A stretch of DNA of 64,000 bases from Sipunculus nudus (GCA_026874595.1 CM049312.1:64262929-64326928), one strand, 5' to 3'; shown: positions 47,170-59,712, counted from the first letter of the stretch. Notes: generated by a model not told the origin, from the letters alone. A program made the numbers and translations.

Positions 47170-48253
47170 AATCCTGATATTTACGTATTGGCCATAATGA
47201 ATATTGAGATAAATATGAGTTTGTTCACACTTTCGTATTAATATTTTAATGCACTTTCTCCGGACATTTTGAAGAATTCGAGATATTTATCGACATATCA
47301 GTTTAATATTTAGAAAAAAAAAGTATTTAAAAAAAAGGTTTATATATAGTGTAAACCTTAGTTTTGTTTCTTCTTCTTGTAACGTATTCCAATTGATTAA
47401 TAATAACTGGATTTCATTAAAACTTAAAAATCTGAAATTATTTTTATTTTTTTTTTTTTTTTTTTTGGTCACAGAGGATTGCATGGTTGGTTACTTTTAT
47501 GTTATGTCATTCACACTTTACATGAAAATTATTTTTGTGACTTTTTACAATTAAAATCATGTGATTTCTATCCTATCAGTTCTGTGCTATATAAATATGT
47601 GCAAGATGATCTAACAGTATTGCCTTGTGTATTTTGAGCATATCTCCAATCTGTCATGTGTATAAGATACGGAAGATTTGTATGACATAAAACCTGAACC
47701 GGTCCTGATATTAAAAAAAATCTTGCTTCAAATTGAATTTCAAATTTATATTTAAAATATAATGTACATAATTACAGGCTAGGCTCCCGTCGACAAACTG
47801 CGCTCTAGAGGAGAAAGTGCACGTACCCGTGCTCTTTTCCCTCGCAGAGTGCGCCCTTCCCCCCCCCCCCCCCCACACACACACGCACACCACCATCACT
47901 TTCAAAACTGTTCCGTAGCCTATGCACTGCCATTCAATTTAATTTTGCAGCCAGTTATTTTAAACTTTTTAACAATTTGTGTAAGCAATTGGAATGATTT
48001 ATTTTGGTACCCCTTGCCATGCATAATTTGGAGGGGCCTCATTTATTTGTTATAATTATCATTATAATAGGGCATACCCAAGCAAGGTAAAATAATATGT
48101 ATTTAAAACAACAAAAATCAGGAGCACACACGCTCTTGATTTAATTGTGAAGACCTGTAATGTAATATCAGTTCTTAGCAACAGTTAACCCTATACAGCA
48201 AAAATACTGGCGCTGTCTAGATTTTATTAGATACAACCAAAATTTTATGAAAC

Positions 48254-48302
<49 letters not shown>

Positions 48303-49205
48303 TGCCTGTGACTGACCATGCAGACTGACCAGCAAGACAGTTCATTAATAGCAAATATATTAGGGTTTTATATGACATGGACAGTCTCACACATCGTGGT
48401 GTCAGGACCCAGGTTATCAGCATAGCAGCCTCCCAGCAGAGCCGGGCCTGACCAGTAACCCTGATTAATTAATATCCCATTACAGTAATGCTTTGGTGGT
48501 GGACAGATAAGGAAATACTGTCACTGCCTGCCGACTCCTATTTTTAATGTTGCAGTTTATGTATGTGTGCTTTTTTTTAAGCATAGCAAGTGTTCTTTTT
48601 ATATAAATTAACGACACCTGCATGGGTCAGAGGCAAAAGTGGGGAGAGGAGCTGTGGAACACCACCTCTGCATCCATGAATCCATGAGCGATTAAGTCAA
48701 CAGGTACATAAATGGGCGAGCACCCCATTTGTCAATAACCAACAGGTCCCAGAAGACTCCACATTCTCCGCTTCTCTATACAGTTTCATAATTCCAACAG
48801 GTCACCTAATATTATAATATATACCCCCGCCCCCACCTGCCCCCCCCCCCTACGAACACTGCATGCTCATCCCATTACATCTTCAGTGCATAGTTCAGTA
48901 CATGTATATCTTGTAGACTCATGAGCAATGGAAATACTTGGGTTGTATTATCACCCACTTGGACTAAATCGTCCCCACCCCCCCCCCCCCCCTCCGGTTC
49001 CGAATCCTATGCAATGCGATTTTCCTTTAAAACAACTTTTAGTACGTTGTTTTGGTGAATATATATACGTGTTTGTTATTAATTGTCGCTCTTAAATTAA
49101 ATGTATTATATATTCAGTTTCTTCTATATATATATTAGAGTTCATCTACCTTGGCGGCGGAACCAAATTTTCATTGGGGGGGGGGGGGGGGGCAATAGTA
49201 GACCA

Positions 49206-49206
<1 letters not shown>
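46961..49206. other. Unannotated stretch rich in simple repeats
   Basis: (TA)n at 47115-47166 and 48258-48298, poly(T) near 47445-47466, poly(C)/(AC)n near 47858-47890, poly(C) near 48841-48850 and 48977-48992, poly(G) near 49178-49192. No gene recognised. Confidence 0.5.

Positions 49207-49253
<47 letters not shown>
49207..49253. repeat. (TA)n microsatellite
   Basis: A TA array abutting the palindrome. Confidence 0.95.
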
Positions 49254-49257
<4 letters not shown>

Positions 49258-49281
49258 CTCTGAAGAAAAACAACACTGTTA

Positions 49282-49329
49282 ATTCACAACAGACTGTTTC
49301 ACGGGATGCGACCCGATCATCAGGTGAAT
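49282..49329 (-). ncRNA. Minimal type-I hammerhead ribozyme, minus strand
   Basis: This is the exact mirror of the plus-strand ribozyme, carried by the other arm of the palindrome; the same core, stems and cleavage triplet apply. Confidence 0.7.
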
Positions 49330-49348
49330 GTGGTTAGATTCTAACCAC

Positions 49349-49396
49349 ATTCACCTGATGATCGGGTCGCATCCCGTGAAACAGTCTGTTGTGAAT
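49349..49396 (+). ncRNA. Minimal type-I hammerhead ribozyme, plus strand
   Basis: The order is stem I ATTCAC, core CTGATGA, stem II CGGG/CCCG around TCGCAT (closed by a U-U mismatch), GAAA, short stem III (ACA/TGT with a 3-base loop), then T, then GTGAAT pairing back with ATTCAC. All core bases of a hammerhead are present. Predicted self-cleavage is after T49390 (GUU triplet). The tiny stem III is typical of the minimal Penelope-type ribozymes, which may act as dimers. The U-U first pair of stem II may lower activity. Confidence 0.7.
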
Positions 49397-49424
49397 TAAC
49401 AGTGTTGTTTTTCTTCAGAGTTAT

Positions 49425-49482
49425 ACCGCTCTGGCCTAGCTTGTAGGCCATAGAGCACTTTACATCGGAGGGTAACACTACC

Positions 49483-49535
<53 letters not shown>

Positions 49536-49607
49536 AATAGCCATGCTGGTTAATTGTTTATGGATGGATCGAAAGGGTATACACAGAAAAGTCGGTTCGT
49601 ATAGCCT

Positions 49608-49686
<79 letters not shown>

Positions 49687-49742
49687 TGTATATATATACA
49701 TATATGTATATATATAAATATATATATATATATACATATATG

Positions 49743-49774
<32 letters not shown>
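49425..49774. repeat. Unique fragments between (TA)n arrays
   Basis: (TA)n at 49484-49530 and a long (TA)n with ATACATATGTAT interruptions at 49611-49774. The intervening pieces (49425-49483, 49531-49610) match nothing I know. Confidence 0.7.
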
Positions 49775-51929
49775 GACAATCATCAGGCTAGTTGGGAGCG
49801 TCATCGTGTGTCTGTGGAAGAATCTAACATCGGTCTTTGGTATCAGCGACACCTACCGAACGACAAATGAATCAAAATACTCTAGCATACTTACGGTAGA
49901 ATTTCCCCGGGGCTTCCCTTTCCCGCTCAGGAAGGTTGGTGTGCAGTTTGTGCTGCATGCTGCTGCAGCCAACAATAAAGCAACAGATCACGAACTGTAT
50001 CAGGTCTGTATGGTGGGTATATTCTTCCCACAGAGGGCGCGGGTATAGAATCCTGTCCACATTTCAATGTGGCCTAGATGGGTCTAAACTGACTGAAAGT
50101 TGAAACAGAAAAACTAAAAGTCGGTGAAACTCGTCTCGGCCCAAGACGTGTGATTCCGATCCGCTCTGCTCCTCTCCGTCAACAACCACAGTTGTGGATC
50201 CGCAACAACGGTAAAAAGTCCGTGATGTGTCCCAATTCCCCTGTCCACCGAGTTCGACTTTTTACAGGAACTGGCCGGAACTGTTAGAAACTTGAGTACA
50301 TAATTACCGGAAGTGACCAAAACTGACTGCATCAGTGCATATTATCAGAACTCACATAAAATAAAGTACCTCATAGGTAGTTTTAAAACACTTTATAATA
50401 ACACAACTTAATGAAGCCAATGAGTTATAACTTTATTATATAAGTGACTGTGAATACTGAATACATATCTTACATGATCTGTTGAAAATGATACTGGAAC
50501 TGACTTGAAGAACACGCATACAATCTTACTTTGCTTCACCCCAAAATATTTAAAAAAATAAAATGATAAAACAGCAGATCAGTCATTATGTACTGAAACA
50601 TTAAATGTTTCAACAATCAAATAAACTAGCAAATTAAAAGGCGAACACTTGTATAATACTGGTATGCCTATTTTAAAAGATATTTCACCTTGACCTGTCT
50701 GGATTTTAGGCCAAAGCAACAAGTTGCTGGGTCTTATGATAACAATTTGTATCATTTGAAAAACCTATGGGAAATTTCACAACAATCGATTTTGAGTAAG
50801 ATTACATTCAAACAGCGATTTATACGTGGAATACCTTGGACTTTTCTGTTTATCACCTTGGATTGGTAGATTTATTTCAAAGTGCTGCACATGCACTATA
50901 TTTGAAATAAAATTCAGTTCTAGTTGTGTGAACAAAAACAAGTAGTTTTCTTTTTAGCATTCTATTTTTCTTATTAAATACCTGGGTCCTGGGGATTATA
51001 AAAATGTTAAAAAAGTAGAGTCATGTGGGATGCTGCTAGGCCCTTCCAGTCAAAATCTGTTTAGAGCTGCAGAAAAGCTGCCTTCCTTAAGTACTCAGAA
51101 CTACTCACAACCAGAAAAAGAGTATCAATGAGCAAACTCAGAGTGACAAGCCTAGGGTTGATGGCAGCTAGCTAGTTACTGATACCTGTAATCAACTCAT
51201 TACACCCAGCAGTACACTCTGAACACAGCGCCTGACCTCCCGGCCCAGTGACCTTCCACTCACACGCTGTGAGATATAGCAGGATTCTTGAGGTTTGGCA
51301 ACACCCAGTCAGTTTGCGCTGGATAAAGTAAAATCTGATTGGCTCTGCATTTAAAAAAATCTGCAGAACTGGTAGAAGAAATCTGATTGGCTTAGCGTGT
51401 AAACAAACATAGCTATGCTCGTGCGGCACGCAATACAGGAAATATGCAGACAGTGGGGTATAATTGTCCTCAGGCAAGTCAGTATACAGGCTGTGTTTAA
51501 AGCTGACGATTGCCTCGTTTGCATTCCAGTTGGGTAAAAAAGTGTAAAGTGACCGGTACCTCGAAGAACATCCTTTTGTGCTGGTGATACATGTACCTGC
51601 AATGTATTTGGTTAAATATAACGCAGGGGGAATTCCACAGAGATGGCAACGCCTAGTGGCCAAACCTGACCGGCAACCACGGTTTAATGCAGCGGTTAGT
51701 GTAGCGAATAGTTGAGGGTAGCTTAGCTGCTGCTTATGGAGCGTAACCCTGCAGTAGCTCAGAGAAAACAAAAGCAGATCAGTGGGTCATGGACTAATTA
51801 CTAGTAATTAGTTCTGTTTTTATATATATATAAAAAGCTAGTAGCTGGATATCTGTATATATGTATATGACTAAATAAAGGCAACTGCAGATATATATGG
51901 GCAAAATATTATATGCTTCAACCAAATAT

Positions 51930-51990
<61 letters not shown>

Positions 51991-52499
51991 TATATGTATT
52001 CATTTCATCTGTTTGAAGTATGTTATGTTATTATATTGGCTACTCAGTTTGCTTTTCAAAACAATTTAAAGGAAAAGGATTCTGAAAATATTATAATTTT
52101 ACAGAGGAAACAATACTTTTCATGATGTTTATTCAATTGAAAATTTCGTGAAATTAAATGTTTTACATACTAAAATTAATCATTATGTTAAAACTGAAAG
52201 AATATTTGCCAAAAAAAAAATAACGGGAAAATGAGATATTTTTTTTGTATATAATTATTTCACATGATTTTTATTTATTGTGTTAATGTTTTGTATTATT
52301 ACTTTATTACAATATGTTTAACATTGCCCGAAAATACAGAAATAAAAAAAAATCAGTGTAATTTAATATATTTTAAAGTCAGTTTCTCTCAGTTCCGGTA
52401 TTATAGGTCAGTTTCGGTAAAAAGTCCTGCCGCTGTCCAGCTATAGTCCATCCCAAAAGCCTTATCCGTATGTTTATTTTTACAATAATTATTTTAAGA
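49775..52499. other. Unannotated stretch
   Basis: No gene can be assigned. A 199-codon minus-strand ORF (51172-51771) and a possible minus-strand exon ending in ATTCTACC/GTAAGT near 49895 were seen but not supported. (TA)n lies at 51930-51996. Confidence 0.4.
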
Positions 52500-52595
52500 A
52501 TAATCTTCTAAAATGCCCACACCGCATAGGGCCCTGATGGTCATTTATCCTTTCCAGCTTCACAGAGATTTTAGTGGCCTTTTAAAATGTTTCAG
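52500..52595 (+). other. Possible untranslated exon end upstream of the CARD exon
   Basis: A strong donor, TTTCAG/GTGAGTAAG, ends here on the same strand as the CARD exon, whose acceptor is 1.05 kb downstream. Only the splice signal supports it; the exon start is a guess. Confidence 0.25.
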
Positions 52596-53658
52596 GTGAG
52601 TAAGGATAACTTGCTGTTATTTATGTATAAATGGTAAAAAGTTTTATTCATACAACCAATAAACAGAGATTCAAAACCATTCATTTGATTAATTTGTAAC
52701 AGTCTGTGACCCAATTAACATTACACTGATGACAAAGTAAGACAAAATGACAGATGTAGACTCAGTAGATAAGCTCTGGGGCTGGCACCAGTCTCGGACA
52801 CTAATTACACTGGTAGACTCCCCATACAACCTCTTTCAGGCATGCAGTCTCCTGTTCATCCCAGTCTCCTGTAGGTGTACAGATGCACTGTGGGTACTGT
52901 GGGAAAAAATTGGCTTTAATAATTTGCATCCTTCCATGTTTGTCCTTCGATGCATTGGCTTAAAATAATGTATGTTAATAGGTCTTGGGAGTTTGCTCAT
53001 ACACTAAACTGGTGGCGCCATTCACAATTATTTTTTTTTTGGTGCATGGCTTCCATCTCATTCACTTTCATCTTGGTCATCAGTGTCCAATGAACATGAT
53101 TTATGGTACGTTCCACCTTGTAGCATGTGTATAGATACAATGTCACAAAACTAGACATATTTAAAAAGTATTATCTGATGCCAGAAATTTTGGAGCTATC
53201 ACCTCTCTCAGTCCATTCCGTTTTGATTCAGCTGATATATTCAGTTACCAAACATGTCAACTGTTTGTAGTCTAGTTCTGATATTAGTAACGCATAAGAA
53301 TGGTACCATATTTTCTGTAATTAATGCCATATATACATACAAAACTGTATGAATTTTCATTTTACCTGTAACAGCACTAACAATTTTGAAAGGGACTAAC
53401 AAATTTGTAATGTTTTACTTTCAACAAGAAAATGCAAATAATCAATAATCAGAAAAATTAACATTTGAATAAATGATAATAACAGATACCATTTAAATAG
53501 CAGAGCCAGTCAATAAAAACTATTTTGTCTATTTTTGTTTCATACATACACGAGCAAAAAGCACAAAAAGCTTGAATGAGATATTCATTAGATATGCATA
53601 GATTCATGATCATCCAGTAAAATAGTCTATTTATTTCTTCACAGAATCATAGCCAGAC

Positions 53659-53793
53659 ATGGAAGAACATCAAGAAACGATTGCAATCAACAGGGGATGG
53701 CTTGTCACAAGTATTGATGTGATGGGCACATCTCTCTTCGACACTCTGGTCCAATGTGAAGTCCTTTCTACAGAACAGCTGAAGTCAATAAAG
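53659..53793 (+). CDS. CARD domain, N-terminal half (single exon)
   Basis: The exon starts after the acceptor TTCTTCACAG at 53644, has a short leader, then ATG with G at +4, and 45 codons to the donor AAAG/GTAACG (phase 0). The peptide begins MEEHQETIAINR and includes FDTLVQCEVLSTEQLKSIK. Spacing of H-x(5)-NR, the helix-2 (L)FDxLV and the VLsxEQLxxI segment matches helices 1-3 of caspase-recruitment domains, as in caspase-2/-9 and adaptor proteins. CARDs mediate homotypic assembly in apoptosis or innate immunity. The second half (helices 4-6) and any effector domain should be in later exons, which I did not find before 64000. The open frame read through the donor to 53856 is probably intronic. 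Confidence 0.6.
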
Positions 53794-54509
53794 GTAACGG
53801 ACTTACAGATGACAGGTCATACCATAATTGTGCAGGTTGCAGGTGATAACAAGTAGAAATCCAGCAGGCTCCTGAAATTATTGTATGTTTTATGGTAAAA
53901 GAACCAAATTTTACACACAGAACATTACAGGCGTAAAAAAATACTAGACTTAAACCCATGATGTCTTTTTTATGGCAGCCCTTCCAGCTCTAACAGTTAC
54001 GACAGGAAGGTACATATTCCTACCCTGACAGGTGGGACAGGTAGGTTGATATTCCTGCCCTATAACACAAGTTGTTATGGCGTGAAAGTACCCGGTCCTA
54101 CCCTAACTAGCATCCAGTTTATACCTATACCTCTTCCTGTCTGTTAGGGTCTGACTGAAGATGTTTTTGCTCGTTGAGCCGCTCTAGATAGCATGGTTTA
54201 AAACCACTGCCCTAGGCGCTCCTTAAGCTGAATTTTTATAGATCCAGTGGACTAGGTTCCACACAAGCCAAGCAAGGGATCTACAAGCTTGCCACTTAAA
54301 CCAAACTGGCAACCAAGGGAAACTACAGCCACAGAGGCCCCCACAGAAATACCTGATACAAGCCTCAGTAGCAAGGCCACACCCACCAAGAACTCACCAT
54401 CAGCAACAACCCAAGGGGATCACCACCACCCATTAATCCACCACAACAGATAGATCACCAGCACAAGCACTGCCAGAACAACTCCCATCGCGAAGAGCCG
54501 AGATGACCC

Positions 54510-54915
54510 AGGGTTGTCTTGGTCTTTGGACTTGGCCTTAGTCTTGGCTCCTGAGGAGTGGACCTAAAGTTGTTTGACTGTCCACTGCCAGGGTCTTGAA
54601 ACTTGGCTACGTAGTCTTGTCTTTTCCTTGGCTGAATCTTGCTTGCTTGCTTCCCTTGAACTGGATCTTATCTTGTCTTGGGGTTTGTCTTATGTCTTAG
54701 GTAGTCTTGCTGACAGCAGTCCTAAAGTTGTCTGTCTGTCTGCTGCCAACTGAAAAAGAACTGTGAATGCTTTTAGCCCTAAAAAAGGACTGTTGGGGTG
54801 TAGTCTTGATAAGGTCTTTTTCTGGTGTGCTTGGAACTGGTTGGGGTCTTGGCTCATAACATGGCTGGCTTGGCTCCTTGTTAGTGCTTGGCACATCAAT
54901 ACTTGACTTGCTGGG
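54510..54915. repeat. CTTGG/GTCTTG low-complexity tract
   Basis: The plus strand is strongly enriched in GTCTTG, CTTGG and TTGGCT, with few complements, ending in a run of G near 54911-54921. ORFs on the minus strand here reflect the composition. Confidence 0.6.
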
Positions 54916-55789
54916 GGGGGGGGTTGCACTAATCAGGACAGCTCTCGTTCAACTCCTATGCAGGTGGCAGCATCAGTTTCCATCCACTGTATCAGCTGAA
55001 GGCTGGCATTCCTGTTCCTTTCCAGCAGCTGTGCCATAATATTCTGAAATTACCAGCAAACTACAACCTTATCTTTTAAAGGTGCATCATCAGATAATCT
55101 ATAGAGAGCGTCAATATAGAAAAATACAAAATTAAAATGGTGAAAAATCAGGGAAAAAGGTCTGTATGGATTCTCAGGTACACTTTTTAACATAATGTAT
55201 ATTCCAAATATATGTTATTCTTTCAATCCTCTTTATAATGCATACATATTGTATAAAAATAACCCATGACTCATTTATTTCATATAGTCATTTAAATAAC
55301 TTTATGTGCAAAGAAATTTTGTAGACGTCTTGAAACATTTTGTTGTCTAAAATAGTTAAATAAATGGATTTAACCCAAATTTACATTGATTTGCATTAAG
55401 TCAGATAAATTTTTCTCATGTACTTTTTTTCATTCACAGATATTATTTCAATTAATCTACAGTAGGGCTTTCCTGCCTCTACGTTGGTTTAATATTGATA
55501 TATTGATTGAATATTACATATTTTAAGAATACAACAAATCTGTTCCAAGGTGTCATTATTTTCGTCCCAATAACACTATCATAAACACTTATTGTACCAT
55601 TTAGGCAACCAACAGTTGACAAAGTAGTCCAATATTAAAAGCTTAAACAGTGCAAAAGTTGCATCATTTTATCATTCATTATTTCAAAATGTTAGGCCAC
55701 AGTGTGCTTGACAATAAACCTTGAAAGTGTGAAAATTTAAGGGCTCCACTTGACAAGCGGTGCCGTATAGTGATCACCGTGTCAGTCCA

Positions 55790-56090
55790 TCCTTCTGTCA
55801 GTAACACTTTCTTCTGTGCTCGATAACTCAACAACAACAACATACTTCAGCTTTCCCAAATTCACAGGGATGATTGGTACATATAAGGGCTCCAGACCTA
55901 TTGAATAACAGACCTGTTGGAATTTCAGTATGGCCACCACTACCCAATCACAGATTTTCTTTCTTGCGCGATAGCTCAACAACAACATACTTCAGCTTTT
56001 CCAAATTCACAGGGATCATTGGTGCCTATGAGGCCTTCTGACCTATTGACTTGCTCAAAATCAAATATGGCCAACAGAGTACAATAGGTG
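55790..56090. repeat. Two-copy tandem repeat of about 145-150 bp
   Basis: CTCAACAACAAC, ACATACTTCAGCTTT, CCAAATTCACAGGGAT and GACCTATTGA occur in the same order in both halves (first near 55829, second near 55974). Confidence 0.6.
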
Positions 56091-57150
56091 ATTTTCTATT
56101 GCACAAATTATTTCAGATATATCTTTTTAATTAATATTATTTGAACCAGTAGGATATTTTCCCTCATCATGCATATGGATAAAAACCTGTTTCTGTTAGT
56201 CATATTTTTCAACTTTAACCTTAAATTTTCACCCATATGTAAACTAATCCAGCACTACTAGAAATGCGGGGCCCTCTGAGGACCATTGTCTGACCACATC
56301 TTCATAGTTTCAAGCCTAAATCTTGTGATAAAGTATTTGCTGGTGTACTTTCTAGTTAAATGGAGATTTGTGAAGATACACATATAACAGTTAGGACAGA
56401 ATGATCTGCCTCAAACCTTAACAGGGTTAGGGCAGGTAGCTAGACATTCATTGCCTACCAGTTTGAGCTAGAACCGGTGTGCCTTCGTACCCTAAGTGGT
56501 ACGGCATGAAGCAATCCCTCTTTATAGGGATATATTGTGGTAGACCAAGGTCCTTTAACTTCAGTGTTGCCGCAATAACTTACCAGTACCAGGGATTTGA
56601 TGGATTTTCACCAAACTTGCCATAACTTCTTGCAGATAGATTATCTCACCTTAATTTGATTATAGGCAAATCTCCTCACATATTTAATGAGGTCAGAGGT
56701 CACTTTGTGGTGTAGCTGCAATAACTTACCAGGCATGACAGATGCTGATACAAGTCAACAGATACATTAACCATTATAAAATATTGCATACATTCAATTC
56801 CTGGCAAATTCCATATGTATTTGATGAGGTAAGAGGTCACCACACTTTGCTGACATCATGATGACTTACTGATTAACTTTGTTTTGATGGAACATGGTTG
56901 AATTTATAAGCATTTTAATTTAGTTTTAGATATGTAACAAATAAAAACGAAGGGGACCGCTCCTAGACCTGCTAGTAGGATAGCCTTGCCTCCTTCCTGA
57001 TTGGCTGGACATGCAACGTCTGGGTCACCTCAGACAGTCTGAGACCCTGTCTCATCTTCTCGGATGCGTACTATCATACATCACCTCTGTCAGGTGGGAT
57101 TTTCAGAGAAGGCTGCAGTGCTTGTCACGGCCCCAAGTTGAGGGTCATCT

Positions 57151-57358
57151 AACAGAGCCTATGACTTCTGCTTGGATACTTTCCCTTCCTGGGCCAAGCA
57201 CCACCATGTCAAGGGTTATATAGCTCCATTTGCTGAGGCTCTGATGGATTTCTTTCTTTTCTTCTGCCATACCAAGAGGCTGTCACTTTCTTCCCTAAAG
57301 TTCTAGAGAGTAGCACTTTTGTCAGTTCTTAAGCCATCAGAGCTCTATTTTTACCATT
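57151..57358 (+). pseudogene. DIRS-type tyrosine recombinase, N-terminal fragment
   Basis: The frame starting AACAGAGCC reads YDFCLDTFPSWAKHH, then LMDFFLFFCHTKRLSLSSLK, a stop (57304-57306), then RVALLSVLKPSELY. This is the core-binding domain pattern of DIRS/Crypton-like tyrosine recombinases (Y...W..F..W; DFL..L......S..TI..YR.AL.SVL). It breaks off where another element begins. Confidence 0.65.
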
Positions 57359-57360
57359 TT

Positions 57361-59454
57361 TAGCTCAGCTGACTATAAGTCATCTGAGCTATAGTCGTGG
57401 TCCGTCATCCGTCCATCTGTCCGCCCCTCCGGATGTCCGTCCATAAGACTGGCACGTTTCGACACCATTGGACCTAGGAATCTGAAATTTGCCATACATT
57501 TAGATGTCCCAAAAATCTCCTACCATGCCATCAAGCTAGTGTTATGCAGTTTGCGAGTGCTCAGTTCCCCAGCTTTAGCTCTAAGTTCCTTAAATTTAGC
57601 ATACAGTTAGATGTCTCCAAAATCCCCTACCATGTCAAGAATTTTATCACTAGGACTTAATTCCTTTGAAATATTAATGAAAAACTTCATTTTTTCCATT
57701 AAAAACCCATTGTTACACTGTAAGACTGCCTAATATCAAAACCACTGATCAGACTTTGATCTGACTATAATATACATATTTTTTTATACATTTGCTATGC
57801 ACATGCCAGAAATGATGTCAGTATTGCGTAATTGTTTTAAGTTATGGGCCCAAACATAATGCACTTTTTTAAAAAAATCAAGAAATATATTTACTCCCTT
57901 AACAAGAGGATTGCTGAAGCCAGAGATTTTTTGTCAGGGATGTAACATTATTTAATCAAGATTCAATTGAATACCAAAAATTAATTATGAATTTTTCAAA
58001 TTTTATAAGTTATTAGTATAAATATAAAATTAGTACCTTAAATTTTGCCCAACTTTGACCATGGCACGTTTGTGCCACCTGAGAGCACTGTTGATATAAT
58101 TTTCATATCATGCACACATAAGGATTTCATCTTTGTAGTTTAGAAAGCTGAAAGAAATTGGCCAAATATTGTAGCTTTTATTAATGTTTATATGAGACCA
58201 TGTCAGACCCAGGCTTAATCCAGCCCCTCTTCAGTCACCTGTATTTTGACCTTGTTGACCTTTCATCAGATTATGCATGCTTGAGCGAAGCATACACTTG
58301 GGCAGCCATGCAGCTTATGCCCAGCCACAGTTGATCCAGGTGTCCAACCCAACTCATCTAGTAGTTGTTTTAAAAAACAACATAACAATAAACAATAAAT
58401 TAATAATTTTGTATTGGTTTTTTATAACAAATTAAAGAAAAATTAATAGAAAAGGAATTTGTTAGTTGATGAGTAACAGAAAATTAACTTGCAGTTACTG
58501 ATGATGTAAGAATCTTGTATGGATGGATACAATGTCAATGTCAATGTTATTCCAAATAATACCATGCAGTCACCTATTGTATTTTTCAGTGAAATTTTAA
58601 TGATAAAAAAATTAATCATATGATTCATTACTAATCATTAGGAATCATATGAAGGAAATTAATGATAGACAAAGATGCAGTTGATAATATTGATCTAGAT
58701 TCCTACTGTGTCTAGTGTGTAGATTGATGTGAAAGTAGTCCAAAGTGAATATATTACATTTATTTTTTTTTAATATAAATAAAAGCCATAAAACCAGGTA
58801 CTTATGATCATTATTTAAATTTGTGAGTTTTGTATATTCTGGATTCTCGACATCTTTGTTTGGCTAAAACTGAATAAATACTAGACATGGTGCGAATGCT
58901 TTGCAAATGTATTTGAATACGAATATGAATATGTACTGCATTAAAAAATTTTATTGCATAAGAATGGGAATTCAGGTAAAAATAAGAGTATTTGAATACC
59001 AGTGCAGATACTTTCAAAATGTATTCATGAATGCATTCATGAATATATTCTATAATATTATTTCAATAATCATTTCAGTTATATTTTATTTTAAAAAATC
59101 ATATGATTTTCTTATTATTTTTTTTAATAAAAATTATATTGGCACAATATTTGTTATTAAATTTTAATAAATAGTTTATCAAATTAATTAGTCTTTTATA
59201 ATATGTGCTGCTTATAAGTTATATGGCCAAGTCAAAATCTGTGGGACAATAGCACTCCATTTGTTAATAAAATAAATGAAATCAGTCCTCTTCCCTGTCT
59301 CCAAAGATACTATCAAAATCATACATAAGCTAAACACCAACAACTCATAATAAAGCTATATTTATTACCACACAAAACAAGCATGTGCCTCTTTCCCAAA
59401 TCATATTTTTTATCATATATAACAGCTGAGCGCCGTGACCCATGGGTCCCTTGT
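57361..59454. mobile_element. TAGCTCAGCTG element inserted in the DIRS relic
   Basis: It starts TAGCTCAGCTGACTATAAG, soon followed by GTCCGTCATCCGTCCATC, and ends CAGCTGAGCGCCGTGACCC and CCCTTGTTTTT. Short inverted ends (AGCTCAGCTG/CAGCTGAGC) and a TTGTTT-type end resemble a repeat type I associate with bivalve genomes. The interior is AT-rich, without a recognisable protein. The two recombinase fragments lie directly on either side, which fixes the boundaries. Confidence 0.6.
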
Positions 59455-59457
59455 TTT

Positions 59458-59712
59458 TGCTCTGTTACCCTTCAGTCCACGAAGGCATATTCTGCCTTGG
59501 CATATGGGCCTCATTTTGTCTCATCACCAATGTCCCTAATACAAGCCCTTTGGTCAAGCCTCACTAATTCATCTCTCCAGCAAGACAGCTTTTCTCCTTG
59601 CTTTGGCTTATGTGGGTTGTCGCAGTGAGCTCCACGCACTTTTGGCGGATCTGGCTCATATGGTTCTCGTCTTTTTATCCAGATTACTCCTTTCGATTAT
59701 GCCGGCCAAAGT
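59458..59712 (+). pseudogene. DIRS-type tyrosine recombinase, catalytic-domain fragment
   Basis: The frame reads PWHMGLILSHHQCP, a stop (59537-59539), then KPFGQASLIHL, KTAFLLALAYVGCRSELHALL. RSELHAL with the preceding hydrophobic helix is the first catalytic-Arg box of DIRS recombinases (Arg codon 59621-59623). The downstream H-x-x-R...Y boxes are not seen before the frame stops near 59712. Confidence 0.7.

Larger units (their letters stand above)
49254..49424. repeat. Perfect 85-bp-arm palindrome, probable Penelope-like terminus
   Basis: Arms 49254-49338 and 49340-49424 are exact reverse complements around a single T at 49339. Each arm carries a hammerhead-ribozyme sequence. Such ribozymes are known at terminal repeats of Penelope-like retroelements, which can sit in inverted order. 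The element's coding part is not seen. Confidence 0.9.
53857..57150. other. Unannotated stretch, possibly CARD-gene intron
   Basis: It contains a C/A-rich part (54250-54480), a CTTG-rich low-complexity tract and two diverged tandem repeats listed separately. I found no second CARD exon. Confidence 0.4.

Noticed and set aside
49895-50060. Possible minus-strand exon with a hydrophobic stretch and a donor ATTCTACC/GTAAGT
   Set aside because: Only the splice match and one short hydrophobic run support it; no family resemblance and no partner exon found.
51172-51771. 199-codon minus-strand ORF, the longest without a family
   Set aside because: No recognisable domain, no supporting splice signals, Cys-rich irregular composition; an ORF of this size can arise by chance in six frames of 64 kb.
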